From: Boesenbergia rotunda
Lineage: Eukaryota; Streptophyta; Magnoliopsida; Zingiberales; Zingiberaceae
Direction of reading: 5' to 3'
Length of the DNA stretch: 64,000 nucleotides
NCBI GenBank assembly: GCA_024364735.1
Contig: JAGFNQ010004019.1
Span: 16,510-80,509 of the forward strand
Below are positions 33,585-45,739 of this stretch, piece by piece; position 1 is the stretch's first letter; every line of letters begins with the position of its first letter. Made by a program: the position numbers and the translations under genes. The notes below the pieces were generated by a model that searched no databases, was not told the DNA's origin, and worked only from the letters and a program-made list of their open reading frames with translations.

Positions 33585-35147
33585 TAATCGAGCAGGGTCA
33601 TCCTTGTCGATTAGTTCCCTTCAATCTCAACCTTCGAACTCGATCCTGACAATCATAGTTGTCGTACCCTGTAGTTCATAACCGAATGTGACACTTGACT
33701 AATGGTCTGACCATGTCAAGTGTATGACTCCGTCGCTGTCTTTTCTTACTGTCGATCCTTTTCCTTCAACACGACCAGGCCCGATCTCGCATGGTAGTCC
33801 AGGTGGACTGATCTCTCATGGTAGTCCAGGTGGACTTTCTTTAAGGACGGATGAAGGTATGATTTTCTCTCACACGTATAGGTCTTTCTTCTCTCTCTAT
33901 TCTCTAGTCTTTTCCTTGCACACCAGCAAGCTCCACTCTCAATATAACACTTCTTAACCGTTGGAGGGGTTATGTAAGTCATGTCGACATTTGCTAACGT
34001 ATGTTGATGGCAAGATTTCAGGTTAGATCGGAGGTGTATAGAACAGTAGGAAGAAATGAGGGCGGAGGGGGGCCATGAGCGTGGTTGTATATTACATGGA
34101 TAATGAAGTGAAAAGTAGAATCACTCCTACTTTTAAATAGCTTTGATTGGGGACGATCACTTTCAAGATTATATTAGTTGGTTTGAAACTTTGAATATTT
34201 GAATTATTAAAAAATAAAAATAAATAATTTTTATTTATTATTTAACATGTATTTCCACTATTGTTAACCTTTTAAATATGATAAATTTAATATCATCACT
34301 AGTAATCCAGCCACAATATTTTATTTATCCGGACTATTTGATGACAACTATCCAAAGATTAAATCATTAAACCAAAGGCCATTTTTTATTAGAATCGTCT
34401 CCCTTTTTATTAATTATTAAAATAATACCTCAATTATTTTTTGTTATCAAAATTATCGTTTCTTGTACCACTTATAATTTATATTTGTTATAATATGTCG
34501 TTGACTACTGCATATATTAGATCGACTATTAATGTTAATTGCTATAATATTATATTCATAAATGACATCATGTTCAATTCAAATCAATATTATCTTATAA
34601 TATATATTAGTATTTTGGAGGTTAATATGAAAAAGTTGTATTTTGGATGGAAGAAAGTCATCTACTTTTGTAATTAATCAGACAAAATTTAGATATATGA
34701 ATTATTAAAAAAAAATATTATCTCATAGGAACTCATACGGAAGTCGAGAGTTTTTATATGTATCAAGAGGGTCATAAGTCTTATCTAGGTGGAAGTTAAG
34801 TCCGAGGGAATCAAACGCATCACTTCCCATTGGGGTAGCACAAGGTAGGAGGACTCATTGCCAAATCTGTCATCCCCGAGCCGATTAAGCACGCACCGTC
34901 CGGTTCAGCTCTCCAGTCAGTCTATCCGACCCAATATCCCAATATTCTGTTCAACTCTCCAACCGATCAACTCTATAATCAGTCTTTATCTGATTCCATG
35001 GGATCAGCTCCCTAATTATGTCAACTCAGTAAAACTCAACTAAACTTGGCCTCGCTCCATAAAGATTCTCCGCTCCATTTGGCCTCGCTCCCTGACAGCT
35101 ATCAGACCGACATTAAGATTCTCAACACCATTTGGACTCGCTAATCT
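33585..35147. other. Unidentified spacer with a 27-bp tandem pair
   Basis: A direct pair of 27-bp units (GATCTC-CATGGTAGTCCAGG, 33783-33809 and 33810-33836) is the only clear structure. The rest is AT-rich to 34750, then mixed sequence to the solo LTR. No gene is recognised. Confidence 0.5.
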
Positions 35148-36096
35148 TGTTGGATATGATGTGAATGGAAAGGAAGGTATGGAGGAAAGAAGTTCCTTGA
35201 TGAATGAGACTTTAGTCCCACATTGAGAGTTTCTAGTGAATGGAATGAGAGGTTGAGAATAAAGAGACTCCATTGTGAATGAGACTTTAGTCCCACATTG
35301 GGAGTCTCAATGCATAATTGTTAGTTTATATTATTTCACAAGCATGATAGTTATGAACAAATACTAGGGGAGAGACTCTTTCTCATGCGTGGGTCCAAAT
35401 CAGAACCAAGTGAACTTGTGTGCGTGCACAACTTGCACGCGTTGAATGTCCGACCTGTCGGGGCAAAATTTATCCAAGCAGATGAACCAACGTTTAGCCA
35501 AATTTTTTGCTCAAATGTAACTGATGCATTAACTTTCGATTAATGTAAAATCAGTAACCCCCAGATGTTCGGATCTGACCGGTTAACTGGCAGTAAATGA
35601 CGTTAATTCGGTCATTGATTACTGCGGGGGTCTGAGCCTATATAAAGATACACAGAGATAGAGATTCTCTTCCACCTCCTTCCTGACCTCCCTTGATAGC
35701 GTTCGGGTACTTCCTCAATTCGTCATGAGCAACGAGTGCTCCGTTATGCCCGTGGTCCCGCTGTTGTATCCTGAGAGATAAACTCCCATCTGAGCCTGAA
35801 GCACCGTCGGAGGAGGACAAATCTGTTTCAAGGAAACTGCGTTGCGCAAGCCTGAGCAACCTCCTAGCCGGGAGACGTCCGACTACTGCTCGGGGAACCC
35901 AGTTGGGAGATACTGCTCGGGAGACCTGGTCGGGAGCTCGGGAGATCTGGTCGAGAGCTTGGGAGACCTGATCGGGAGCTCGGGAGACTGTAATTTGCAT
36001 AAAAGGTAGCTCGGGCCACTCAACAGTTATGTTGAAATTAATTTTTGTAATTTCAATTTATTGTAAACTCTCTGAAAAGGAGCATTTCCTCCAACA
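35148..36096 (+). mobile_element. Solo LTR (949 bp), TSD AATCT
   Basis: It begins TGTTGGATATGATGTGAATG and ends GAGCATTTCCTCCAACA, and is flanked by AATCT at 35143-35147 and 36097-36101. It carries a TATA box CTATATAAAG (35638-35647). Near its end it has imperfect repeats of GAGACCTGGTCGGGAGCTCG (about 35905-35990) that give a spurious minus-strand ORF. Neither a primer site nor a polypurine tract adjoins it, so this is the product of LTR-LTR recombination. Confidence 0.9.
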
Positions 36097-36101
36097 AATC
36101 T

Positions 36102-36603
36102 AACACCGGAGACTTGGCCTCCCTCGACTTCTTTATATTGGTCTCCCCGGTTTGACTTCTTTTACTTAATGAGTCAAGCCTTCAGGCTCAATGGGTCTCT
36201 ATCTATCTCGTGGGCTGGCAACATAAATGCTACATCACGCGGGTTCTCAGAGCATGTGGAGTAATAATATTATACAAGAGATGCAGTATGAGCCGATCAT
36301 ACAGTAGACATATCGCGATGGAACATTTATTTTTTTACTATAACACTATGTCTAATTAATCAGGAGAGAATATCATTTCAATAATATTGTCAAAGGAGCT
36401 TACATCCATTGGCCAAAGTACACTCATTATTTGTGCATGTACGTATACACGCTCATATCTACAATTCCTCTTTTGCATTCTTTTCGGTCAGAGATTAACT
36501 TAAGCGTCATAGTAGTTAACTTAGGATATCCTCTGGCCTCCCTTCTAATCTTCTCTTTGTCTCTCTCTACACTGCATGCTTCAGGGACCTTCCTGGTAGT
36601 GTA
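36102..36603. other. Spacer between inverted LTR relatives
   Basis: No gene or element is recognised. The short ORF 36431-36673 runs into the LTR and is not supported. Confidence 0.5.
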
Positions 36604-37508
36604 TGTTGGAGAAAATGCTCCTTTTTGGATAATTTATAATAAATTGAAATTACAAAAACTAATTTCAACCTAACTGTTGAGTGGCCCGAGCTGCCTTTTA
36701 TGCAAACTGCAGTCTCCCGAGCTGAATTCTCGAGCTCCAGACCAGGTCACCCTGGATTTACACCCTCCCTGCGCACCCACGCGTGATAGAGAACCTCTCC
36801 CCTAGCATTTGTTCACAACTATCATGCTTGTGAAACAATATAAACCAACAATTATGCCATGAGACTCCCAATGTGGGACTAAAGTCTCATTCACAATGGA
36901 ACCTCTTTATTCTCCACCTCCCATTCCATTCACTAGAAACTCCCAATGTGGGACTAATGTCCTACTCACCAAGGAGCTTCTTTCCTCCACATCTCCTTTC
37001 CATTCACACCATATCCAACAATCCCCCACATGAATGGAAACATGGTATATAGCATTCAGCAGTTGAGTTTTGTATAGGATAGGTAGGTTTCACCCTTTGA
37101 ATCTTCCCTTGTGAAGATCTGTTTGCTTCCTTGCTGACAGTAGACATGATGTCCTTGAACTGTGTTGCCGTTTATGTAAGCATTGACACATCTCACCCAG
37201 GACTCTCCCTGATACACCTCAGTTCTCATGAGTGTGTTCATTCTTGGCTATGAACACGCCTGATTCTGCGAGAAATTCTAAGAATTGTGTCTCCAATTCT
37301 CTTCGAAGCGGCCCCACTTCTTTCTCACATAGGTGCTCTCTTAAGAGTTTTCCACATAACTCTATTGAATCATTAAAAGTCGTATGTTTAACCTCCATCC
37401 TTCATTGTTTCAAAGGGTCGTTCCCTCACAGAGAATAACTTTGTCAGTGCAGTTAGGTTGTCCCTTTGAACCTAGTTCTTGGGATCTCTAGTCTGCATTG
37501 GTTGGGTT
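36604..37508 (-). mobile_element. Truncated LTR element, inverted relative of the solo LTR
   Basis: 36604-37020 is the reverse complement of both ends of the 35148-36096 LTR, with about 530 bp of the middle missing, including the TATA box. Immediately outside it, on the minus strand, the purine tract CATGTGGGGGAT marks 37020 as the start of a 3' LTR. So 37021-37508 is interior sequence of that element. The interior has short coding-like stretches (for example ELCGKLLREHLCEKEVGPL on the minus strand near 37330) that I do not recognise. The element is cut at 37508 by the Copia LTR that follows. Confidence 0.75.
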
Positions 37509-39718
37509 TGCTAGTGATATGAGAAAAATGTCCTAAGACAATCGCCTTATGATTGTAATCATTTATTTTAATAAATGAATATTCACTATTTGATTATACA
37601 TGTTTATGTATTTGATTGAGATCTTAAACTCATTTACTGAATGTCCGCAATACAATCCACAGCATGAGAGAATTTGTGATGAATTCACAACTAGTGATTA
37701 TCTCTACATGTGTAATTGTGAAGTATTGAAATTGTCCCTAGTCGATGAATTGATAAATACGGACACTATCAATTCTGTTGAGACTAGCATGAGTTATTCT
37801 CTAATCAGCTGATTCTCACTGGCTGGTGACATTAGGATGTCCGGAGATAAACATGAATGCAAGTTAAGGGAACTAGTTCATTGGAGTGACTGGCTGTAAA
37901 ACTTCATATGGTAGTCTACATATAGATATGTCAATGAAGTTCTTACTGCAGCTTAAGTGCGATGTTCCTTTGACTTGCGGTGTTCAAGTCATCTTGGTCA
38001 TGGAGACTTATACTTTGACATCTTAAGCAAGCATCTCTAAGGAGGTATGGACCCATGATAATTGGGTATAAGCCGAAGTGCCCGAAGATGTTTGAACAAC
38101 CTACAATGGATTCACCACTCCTTGCGAGGAGATGTATACCCAAAGCCTATCGTCGAATTGTTACTCGAAGCCTCTGGCCAGAGCATGACATGTTCAGAGT
38201 ATGAATCTCTTAGATACATGAGAGTAATTAGAATCCGTAGGACGAGAAAACGTTACTTGGGCTAGGTGTGACGTAGTCAGCCTAGTGGGGACTGACACAC
38301 ATAGACCATGTCCTGAACCAAGTGGGTATAAGATGGTGAAGGGAATGGGGCACGATTCATTATAGCTGCTGAAGGGTTTCAGAATTGTTTCTGAGGTCAA
38401 CCGTTGATCTTTCGATTAATTGGGGATCATGATGTACTACTAGGTGCCACTCATGATCGTTCTATAATTGATTAATTATAGACGGCCAACATAAATCGAA
38501 AGTCTATTTAGTCACACGCACTACGAGTAATCCGAGGGATTTAAAACGAGTTGAAAATTGGATTTTCCAATCAAGAGAGATTAGGTTTGGTTAAGCCAAA
38601 CGATAAGTCGAATCTGAATTTTTCAGAGACGCATCGGAAGCGTAAAATGGCAAAGTCTTTTGAAGACTTAATAGATGAATTAAATAAGTTTAATTCATTG
38701 GGGCGTGGCTTGGATGGGCCGGCCAAAGAGGGTCTCCGTCCTCTTTGCTTGGCCGGCCACAATAAAGGGAGAGAACCAAGTTTTTGGTTCAATTTATAAA
38801 ATAAACCAAGTGTGGTTTGTTTTATAAAATTATGGATGATATAAATTTTTATATAATAAACCAAGGTTTGGTTTATTTTTCATGGAAATTAAAATGAACC
38901 ATGGATTGGTTTATTTTATTTTATAAAATCAATCATGGATTGATTTACCATGATAAGAAAATTTATTCCATATGAAAAAGGAGACTTGGTCGATTTTTAT
39001 CATGAGTTAAAATATGATAAAACTTGGCATGATAGAATAAGTCTTTTTTTTGAGAGGCTTGATGGTTGAGAGGCCAATATATAAAGGATCCAAGGCAAGG
39101 CTTGGAAATCAATCGAAGTATTCTTGCCTGGGCTCTCTCCCTCTCGTCCCTTCTTCCTCTTGGCCGGCCACAAGGCTCTTCTCCCTTCTTCTTGCCGTAA
39201 GCACAAGGAGAAACACCGAGGCGACGAAGTTCTTCCGTTGGTACGATCTTCCTCTCCGGCCATCATCACCTTGGGATTGGGCACAAGTCATCTTCCTCCT
39301 CGCCGGAATTGTGATTCCGGCCAACCTTGGTAGTGAGTTTTTCCGATGTGATTACTTCTCTCTTGGTTTTTCTTGTCGCGTTCTCGGAGAATCTAGTAGT
39401 TCTCGAGAACACGAAACTCGTGGCTTTGCGAAGTCATCCCGAAGATACTCGGCGTGGACGCGAATAGAGGCGGAGCTTCCGAGGGACGCTTACGGTTGGA
39501 TCTCGTCCCTTCCTTCGGGTTACGCGAGGTATTGAGTAAATTAGTTTATGTTTCTGCAAAATTTTAAATATATGATCATGTCTACACAAGATAAAGTTGC
39601 ATGCTTAGATGTGTGGTTAAATAATTTGAGAAATTATTTATGCTAAACCTTCCGCTGCACGTAATTAATTTTAAAATTACGAACTCGCATCCATGTCAAC
39701 ATGCACCCGGTCCCAACA
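37509..39718 (+). repeat. Tandem Copia LTR 1
   Basis: 2210 bp, TGCTAGTGATATGAG...CCCAACA, with the second LTR at about 97-98% identity by eye. The starting TGCTAG (versus TGTTAG) is one substitution. The preceding bases GGGTT (37504-37508) are the predicted target duplication. Short ORFs in it recur in LTR 2 and are not genes. Confidence 0.92.
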
Positions 39719-39719
39719 G

Positions 39720-39732
39720 TGGTATCAGAGCC
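39720..39732 (+). promoter_or_regulatory. Primer binding site, copy 1
   Basis: TGGTATCAGAGCC, one base after LTR 1. Confidence 0.93.
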
Positions 39733-41004
39733 GGTTAGTGTTCGACATAATCATATAATTGTTTTGCGGAAAACTTTGTCATGATCTCAATTTTGGAAAA
39801 TTTTCCAATTATGGAAACTTTCCAATTATGGTAAATTTTCGATTTAGGAATTTCAAAGTTTGGAAATCCTCATGAAATTTCGCAAACTTTTGAAATATCC
39901 CTGTTTCTGAAATTTTATGATAATTGTGAAAACATTCCATTTTTGGAAATTTCCTATTTTGGAAAAACGTAAGTTTTCTTTGTACCAGAAACTTACAATT
40001 ATTCTAAAAACCTTTTATTTTTGGAAACTTTCCATTTATGGAAAGCTCGCAGTTTTGGGCACTTTCTTTCAAGAAAGTCTAGACAAAATTATGGGAATAT
40101 TAATTGGTATTTAAATTCATAATTAGAAATTAAATTATTTACAAAATTCTTTATTTTGGATTGAGCCTCGGGGAGCCGTCCAATTTAAATTTAGTTGTTA
40201 TAATTGAATTTCCTAAATTGAATTTAAACTGTCAAAATTTTAATTTGGATTGAGCCACGGGGAGCCGTCCAAATTAAATTATTAATTTTCCATAAATAAA
40301 ATATGTGATCAAATCTTGGAAATTTTGAGGTGATTCTCAAACGATAATTTCCTTATTTGATTTATGAGGTCATGCTCTTACATATTATTGTCTCCAAAAT
40401 TAATTAGGAAAATTATTTTTATAGAGTATATTTCCTTAAATAAGATTTTCATGAAAATAATATGTGGTTGAATTAAGGGAATCTGTCTCTTAATTTAATA
40501 AAATTTGATTTAGAGAAATCAAAGTCTTAAACATATTAATTCCGAAATTGATTATGATAATTTAAGAAATTATTTCCCAAGACAATTCCTTGAATAAAGT
40601 ATGAAATTAGAATTAGGAAATCCGGTTCCTAATTTAATTAATGAGACTTGATAAATTAAGTCACATACATACTTTATTAAGGAAATCGTTAGTACATGAC
40701 ATGATTATATGTCATGAATATGCATAAAAGAAAAGGATGAGACCCAAAACCCCTTACAAAATATTAAGGCCAACACCTTCCATTAATATGGTTAGAACCG
40801 GAGTTTTGTTTCTCGTTTGGGTTGATGGACACATCCATGCCCGGCTTGAACCTCAACATGTTCAAACCATGAAATTAGTTTATGATTAATATAGTTGGAG
40901 TCAGAGGTCAATCCTTAGTTTTGGTTTTTGGACACATCCAAGCCTGACTAAACGGTGGAATGAGCTCCAATCATATTAAAACTATTTCTTGATTAATGGG
41001 TCAG
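39733..41004 (+). other. Non-coding leader of copy 1
   Basis: AT-rich leader with many TTTTGGAAA / TTTCCAA motifs, and twice GATTGAGCC-CGGGGAGCCGTCCAA (about 40155 and 40250). It is colinear with 56760-58061 in copy 2, where a third TTTTGGAAATTTT-type stretch near 56970-57015 is extra. Confidence 0.8.
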
Positions 41005-43653
41005 TGACAGACCCAAACTATGTGTCACGAATGTGGGTCTCAAATTTAGAATTTATGAATGAAATGCTGGAAACCCTTTTTACAATCAAAATCTGAAAAT
41101 GTAATATAGGGGCCACAGGTCATATTTTTCTCGGGGCTAGTTGAAGGTTTGTTTGATTTGCACTTGAATTTAAGTGTCGTTTGTGAATTCGGGTTTCGAA
41201 TAAATGATTTGGGTTTTGGGGTTGCAATCAGAAATGGAACACAAGAAAATAAAGGAAACCAAACTAAGGGACCAAACAAGGTGATAGCAATTAGTAATTC
41301 AACCAAGGAGCAAGTAAATCAACTTATGCAATTTTGCAAACTTCAGGAAATCAAAACTAATTCCGAGACTCACTAATGCAAAGTGTAGCTTAAGGTTTTG
41401 CCATTCAAAACAAACAAATACTAGACAATCTATAGACAGTTTGATACAAAGTCATTGTAGAGCTCACTTGATACAACTTGCGAGAGGTGAAATCAGCTGT
41501 GCCAAGAGGATTGAAACTTGCAACTCAATGAACTAGCAATTCAGATAAAGAACTAGGTAATGTAGCTTAGAAAGGGCTAGCTATCAGTAATTTGAAACTC
41601 AGATTCGAAAGAAAACATTTAGCATCCAAATTCAGATTAATTCAGCACAACCTTTGAAGAATTTGATACACCAATTCTGCAGAAAACTGCAGAAAACATC
41701 CAAGGTTCAGCTAAAATTCACAAGAAACAGACATCACTTGATACAGTTCAGCAGCTGAAAACCTATTGTGCCAAAACCAATGCTTTTGTGCCAAAGGTGC
41801 AGAATTGAACAATTGTTTAAGCTGGAAAAACACAGCTGTGCATGCATTAATATGCAGGGGTCAATGAAGACATTCAGATTCAATCAGACTAATCAAATAG
41901 ATGTTGAAGAACTTGGCACAAGTATTGAATCAATGAAAACATTCAGACTCCAACCAAAACTGCAGAAACTGTAGTAATCTGCAGTTTCGTTGCAGAAACT
42001 CAGAAACCTGATGCAGAGTGGATGCGCAGATAAGCAAAAACTAAATGCAAGGTAAACTAAACAATTGAAATGAATGCTCAAACCAAGAAGAACTATGCAA
42101 CTGACTCAAACTCAGAACACAAACTGAAAATCACAGATCCCACTTGATACGCAAGCTGGAGCTGCTGAATTGGGCAGTTTTCAAACATGAACAAATTTCA
42201 GAAATGAAATTACCTATGAACCGAACTTGGATCACTAAATTCACACTCTAAATGTGATCTTTAATTGCAGGAAATGAACTAAATACTAATCGAATTGGAA
42301 AGGGAAGCTGAAAAATTCAGAAATGACTTGGCACGCAACAATGAAATGGCACGCAAGAAATAAAATTGCAAACTACTTGAATTTGGATCTAATTGTCACT
42401 AAAACAAGCTCTTAACTACTTAGCATCTAAGAATTAAAACCTAATTAAGCTCAAACAATTTAGAATTACAACTAAGTTGCTGGTATGAAACTACAAAAAC
42501 AGAACAAGTGCAGAATATAAAGATTACAGCTAAAAAAACTTGAAATTAACTAAGCAAACTAAACTCAATCACTCCCTTAGCTCAAATGCTCCTTGTTCGT
42601 CACGCAAGGGTGAGCCTCGAACCCGCAAGCTCAGCAAATCAGTGGAAAATCTGTCTCTGCGATCAAATCCATTCGAACCATGCTCAAACTGAAAATAGCA
42701 ATCGATTTCATTCAACCTCACTATGGTGGATTGCGACGATGATTTGGGAACACTCCGAGCCTTCCAGGGAAACCCTCCAGCTAGCTCGGAGGCAATGAAG
42801 ATGGTGCACAACTGAAGTTGATGAAATCGATTGACAGAACTCCGGAGACCTCACAAAAGCTCTGTCTTGGGCGAGATTCAAGCTGGAAACATCTCAGTGA
42901 ACTCTCCCCACTGACCTAACACTTGTTCTACTGAAGGATCGAGTGGACGCGCCTCCTTTGATGAAGAACTACGGAAGAAATTCTAAGAACACGCGAAGAA
43001 GACGAAGAACGGCGGAGATGCGACAGGGAAGACTGCGGGCGAAATTTCCTTAAGTAATAACCAATGGACGGCTCAGATTGCTTTGCTTCAATCCAACGGC
43101 TGATCTTGGTCTGATTTGATCCAAATTTTTATGATGATGATCTGGGGTCAGGATCTGCCTCGTGGTAGCTCGGATCCTCCAGATGTGCAACGGATGGTCC
43201 AGATCAACTCTATCTGTGAATGGACGCTCTAGAGCCCTCCTTGCTTGATCCAACGGTTGATTTAGCTCTGATTGGGATGAAACCTTCAGATCTTGATCAT
43301 AGAGCTTGATCAACCCTAACCCTAGCTCGGATTGCTTCAGATCGTCCCGGATGGCTCAGATCTAGCCGCTCTTGAATCAGACGGCCCGGATTAATCGTAG
43401 GCTTGATAATTCGATCTGGTTCACATCCGACTCAAGTTTGACCCAGTATGCCCTAGGTCCAGGATCCTTTCATGCCTACAAAAATATATCAGAAAATTAG
43501 TGGCCAAATAATCCAAAAATTGTGTAATTTTGCAATTAAGTCCAAAATAAGATAAAGTTCCAAAACCTAGGGTAAAATCATAATTAAGCAATAAAAACAT
43601 GGGTCAAACATGGATTTTAGCAATTAAAATAATCAATAAAATAGTGCTTATCA
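41005..43653 (-). mobile_element. Large solo LTR (2649 bp), TSD GTCAG
   Basis: On the minus strand it begins TGATAAGCACTATTTTATTG and ends GGGTCTGTCA. GTCAG flanks it at 41000-41004 and 43654-43658. Copy 2 of the tandem Copia lacks this insertion at the matching place (58061). No primer site, polypurine tract or ORF over about 90 codons is seen. The 42560-43450 part is GC-richer, with several CAACGG-TGATC-type motifs. The size and the TGATAAGC end suggest a Ty3/Gypsy family with giant LTRs, but without an interior the superfamily is inference. Confidence 0.82.
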
Positions 43654-43842
43654 GTCAGCCTTAAGCTTAGAGCATCGATTTGTTGTGCCACAGCCAAGGT
43701 CGATGTAAAGAGAGGTGCAGTTGGGTGCTATGTGTATTGTGTTGGTGCAGAAAGCACCATATCGAACCTTGTTTTGATATTGGCATAGGATTCAAAGTTA
43801 AGTTTATTGGTGATCTAACATTGTTACTCGAGTGTGCAGGCA

Positions 43843-44143
43843 AAGTCCTAGCGAAGGGATGCTAGGCAACTAGCGAAGGGCTGCTAGTCACCAAGTCCTA
43901 GCGAAGGGCTGCTAGGCAACGAGCGAAGGGCTGCTAGTCACCAAGTCCTAGCGAAGGGCTGCTAGGCAACTAGCGAAGGGCTGCTAGTCACCAAGTCCTA
44001 GCGAAGGGCTGCTAGGCAACTAGCGAAGGGCTGCTAGTCACCAAGTCCTAGCGAAGGACTGCTAGGCAACTAGCGAAGGGCTGCTAGTCACCAAGCCCTA
44101 GCGAAGGAATGCTAGGCACCGGGCGAAGGACAGCTCGGCATCC
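43843..44143. repeat. 50-bp tandem repeat in LTR (five full units)
   Basis: The unit opens AAGTCCTAGCGAAGGGCTGC and is itself two related halves (CTAGCGAAGGGCTGCTAG twice). Full units start at 43843, 43893, 43943, 43993 and 44043, with a diverged one at 44093. The 3' LTR (from about 49653) has about three and a half. Confidence 0.95.
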
Positions 44144-44430
44144 AAGCCCTGAAAAAGGACCGTCAGGCAAAAGTCCAACCAGAGGAATGGTTGGCATCAG
44201 GTAAACTCTCCAGGGGAGTAGGTGAGGACGCGTTCCCCGTCGAGGGAACAGTAGGCATCGGTTCGACCTAGGGCTCCATTTTGGAGACCAAAGTCAGAAC
44301 CAAGACAGCTAAGGCTGTATAAATAAATATTTTATTGTTGCATTGTGTTTTGGACTAACCCTGGATGCAGGACCGAATGAACGTGTGTCTGCAGCTCAGA
44401 AAGCCTCAAAGGAGAGAGGCAATGGCTGAG

Positions 44431-44760
44431 TAGGGCGCCCGGAGTGTCCCGGGCGCCCCCAAGGTGCATACAAAACAAGTCAAAGAAAAAAAAGGTTCGA
44501 ACAGCTGCTGGGTGGGGCGCCCCGTGCTCCCGGGCGCGCCCGCTGCTCCCGGGCGCCCCCAGCATCCCGGGCGCCCCCATGTGCATGCCTCGGACCAGAA
44601 GCCTTCGAAGCCAGAAGATAAGATTTGACCCGGTCAACCCGGGCGCCCCGAGCGCTCCGGGCGCCCTGGTCAAAGCGGATCCCGAAGATAAGGGGATCAG
44701 ACGCTGACCGAGATTGAACCGGATCGAAGGACACGTGGGGGGCGCCCCCGACGTCCCGGG
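44431..44760. repeat. GGGCGCCC palindrome cluster in LTR U3
   Basis: Nine GGGCGCCC palindromes, mostly extended to CCCGGGCGCCCC, plus one variant, lie within 330 bp upstream of the TATA box. Eight occur in the other LTR (50170-50455). Clustered palindromes in LTR upstream regions are a described feature of Sireviruses. They also make this a CpG-dense island. Confidence 0.92.
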
Positions 44761-45195
44761 CGCCCCCTGGCCCTATATAAAGGGCCCTCGACCAAGGCTT
44801 CCAGAAACAACTCTCTCAACGCCTCAAAGCTCTTCTACGCTCGTGCCTTGCTCCAGAAACATTCCAACTCGAGCCGACGACGTCCTGCTGCCCCGAAAAA
44901 AGTCAATCCACTCCGGACGTCGGTAACGAAGAGTGCAATTCTTTATTATTATTTTCGTGCACTTACTTTGAAACCAAATTCTGTAACTATTATTGCGCTT
45001 CATATAGAATTGCCCAAAGTAAACGGTCAACGACCGTGGGCCTTGGAGTAGGAGTCGACACAGGCTCCGAACCAAGTAAAATCGACTGTGTCTTTGTGTT
45101 GTGTTTCTTTTTACTTCCGCTGTGCAATTGCTCTTTACGAAAGTCGGAACGATTTCCGATATTCACCCCCCTATCAGTTTTCTCGATCCAACAAG

Positions 45196-45207
45196 TGGTA
45201 TCAGAGC
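45196..45207 (+). promoter_or_regulatory. Sirevirus-like primer binding site
   Basis: TGGTATCAGAGC two bases after the 5' LTR. Confidence 0.93.
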
Positions 45208-45739
45208 GGGGAAGCTCAAATTTGGTGTAACCACCAATTTGAGAGTATTTTCGGATTTTACAAAATAATGTTAATTTTTTTTTCTCGTTGATTGAGGTTG
45301 GTGCAACACCACTCAATCTCGTTCGCCTTTTATTTCATATAAATAATATCTGTAGGTGTATTTAAAATATCCTTACGCCTTTTTCAATTTTGAATGCTCA
45401 TTTTTTCCCTATAAGTCAGAATTAATAAAATGATCAATTTCTAAAAATTTGTGATAAACTTTTTTTTTATTATTATTTTAATATTTTTCTCGAAATTCGT
45501 GCTACCTTAATTCAAGCAAACTTGTTTTCAAACATACTTTTTCATCATTAATCAGAATTGACAAAATTAACATTTTCATAAATTTATCATAAAATATTTT
45601 TATTATTTTATTATTATTTTGCCTCGAAATTTGTGCAACATTTATTTTGGGCTACTTTTTCTCTTCTCCCGCACTACTAATCCAAGACCAAGTCTTGGTA
45701 CGTTTTTGTTATTTTGTTTGTGTGCAAGGTTTATATTAA
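45208..45739 (+). other. Leader of Sirevirus-like element
   Basis: T-rich non-coding stretch between the primer site and gag. It has two related stretches of the form TTTTTATTATTATTTT..TCGAAATT-GTGC (about 45463-45503 and 45598-45634). Confidence 0.6.

Larger units (their letters stand above)
43740..45193 (+). repeat. Sirevirus-like 5' LTR
   Basis: 1454 bp. It has a 50-bp tandem array (43843-44143), a GGGCGCCC palindrome cluster (44431-44760) and a TATA box (TATATAAA, 44774-44781) inside GGCCCTATATAAAGGGCC. It is longer than the 3' LTR by 120 bp: about 73 bp from extra repeat copies and about 49 bp deleted from the 3' LTR near 50356. Confidence 0.92.

Noticed and set aside
32262..33587. 441-codon ORF running through the N gap
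   Set aside because: The part before 33392 is real Copia RT/RNase H. The continuation through N into the LTR is meaningless.
35638..36000. Minus-strand 120-codon ORF with repeated APDQVSRA-like units
   Set aside because: Antisense translation of short repeats at the end of the solo LTR.
38551..39535. Plus-strand ORFs (up to 161 codons) repeated at 55611-56360
   Set aside because: They are identical sections of the two tandem Copia LTRs, with no domain and frames not conserved between copies.
40999..43658. Helitron insertion in copy 1 leader
   Set aside because: The first-pass boundaries lacked a duplication. Shifting them reveals TG/CA ends and a perfect GTCAG duplication, so it is an LTR. 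There is no TC/CTRR end structure.
44093..44143. CRISPR-like repeat array in the Sirevirus LTR (43843-44143)
   Set aside because: Contiguous 50-bp tandem repeats without unique spacers in a eukaryotic LTR.
44332..45075. Proline/alanine/glycine-rich ORFs on both strands, repeated at 50071-50762
   Set aside because: A compositional by-product of the GGGCGCCC palindrome cluster in the Sirevirus-like LTRs.
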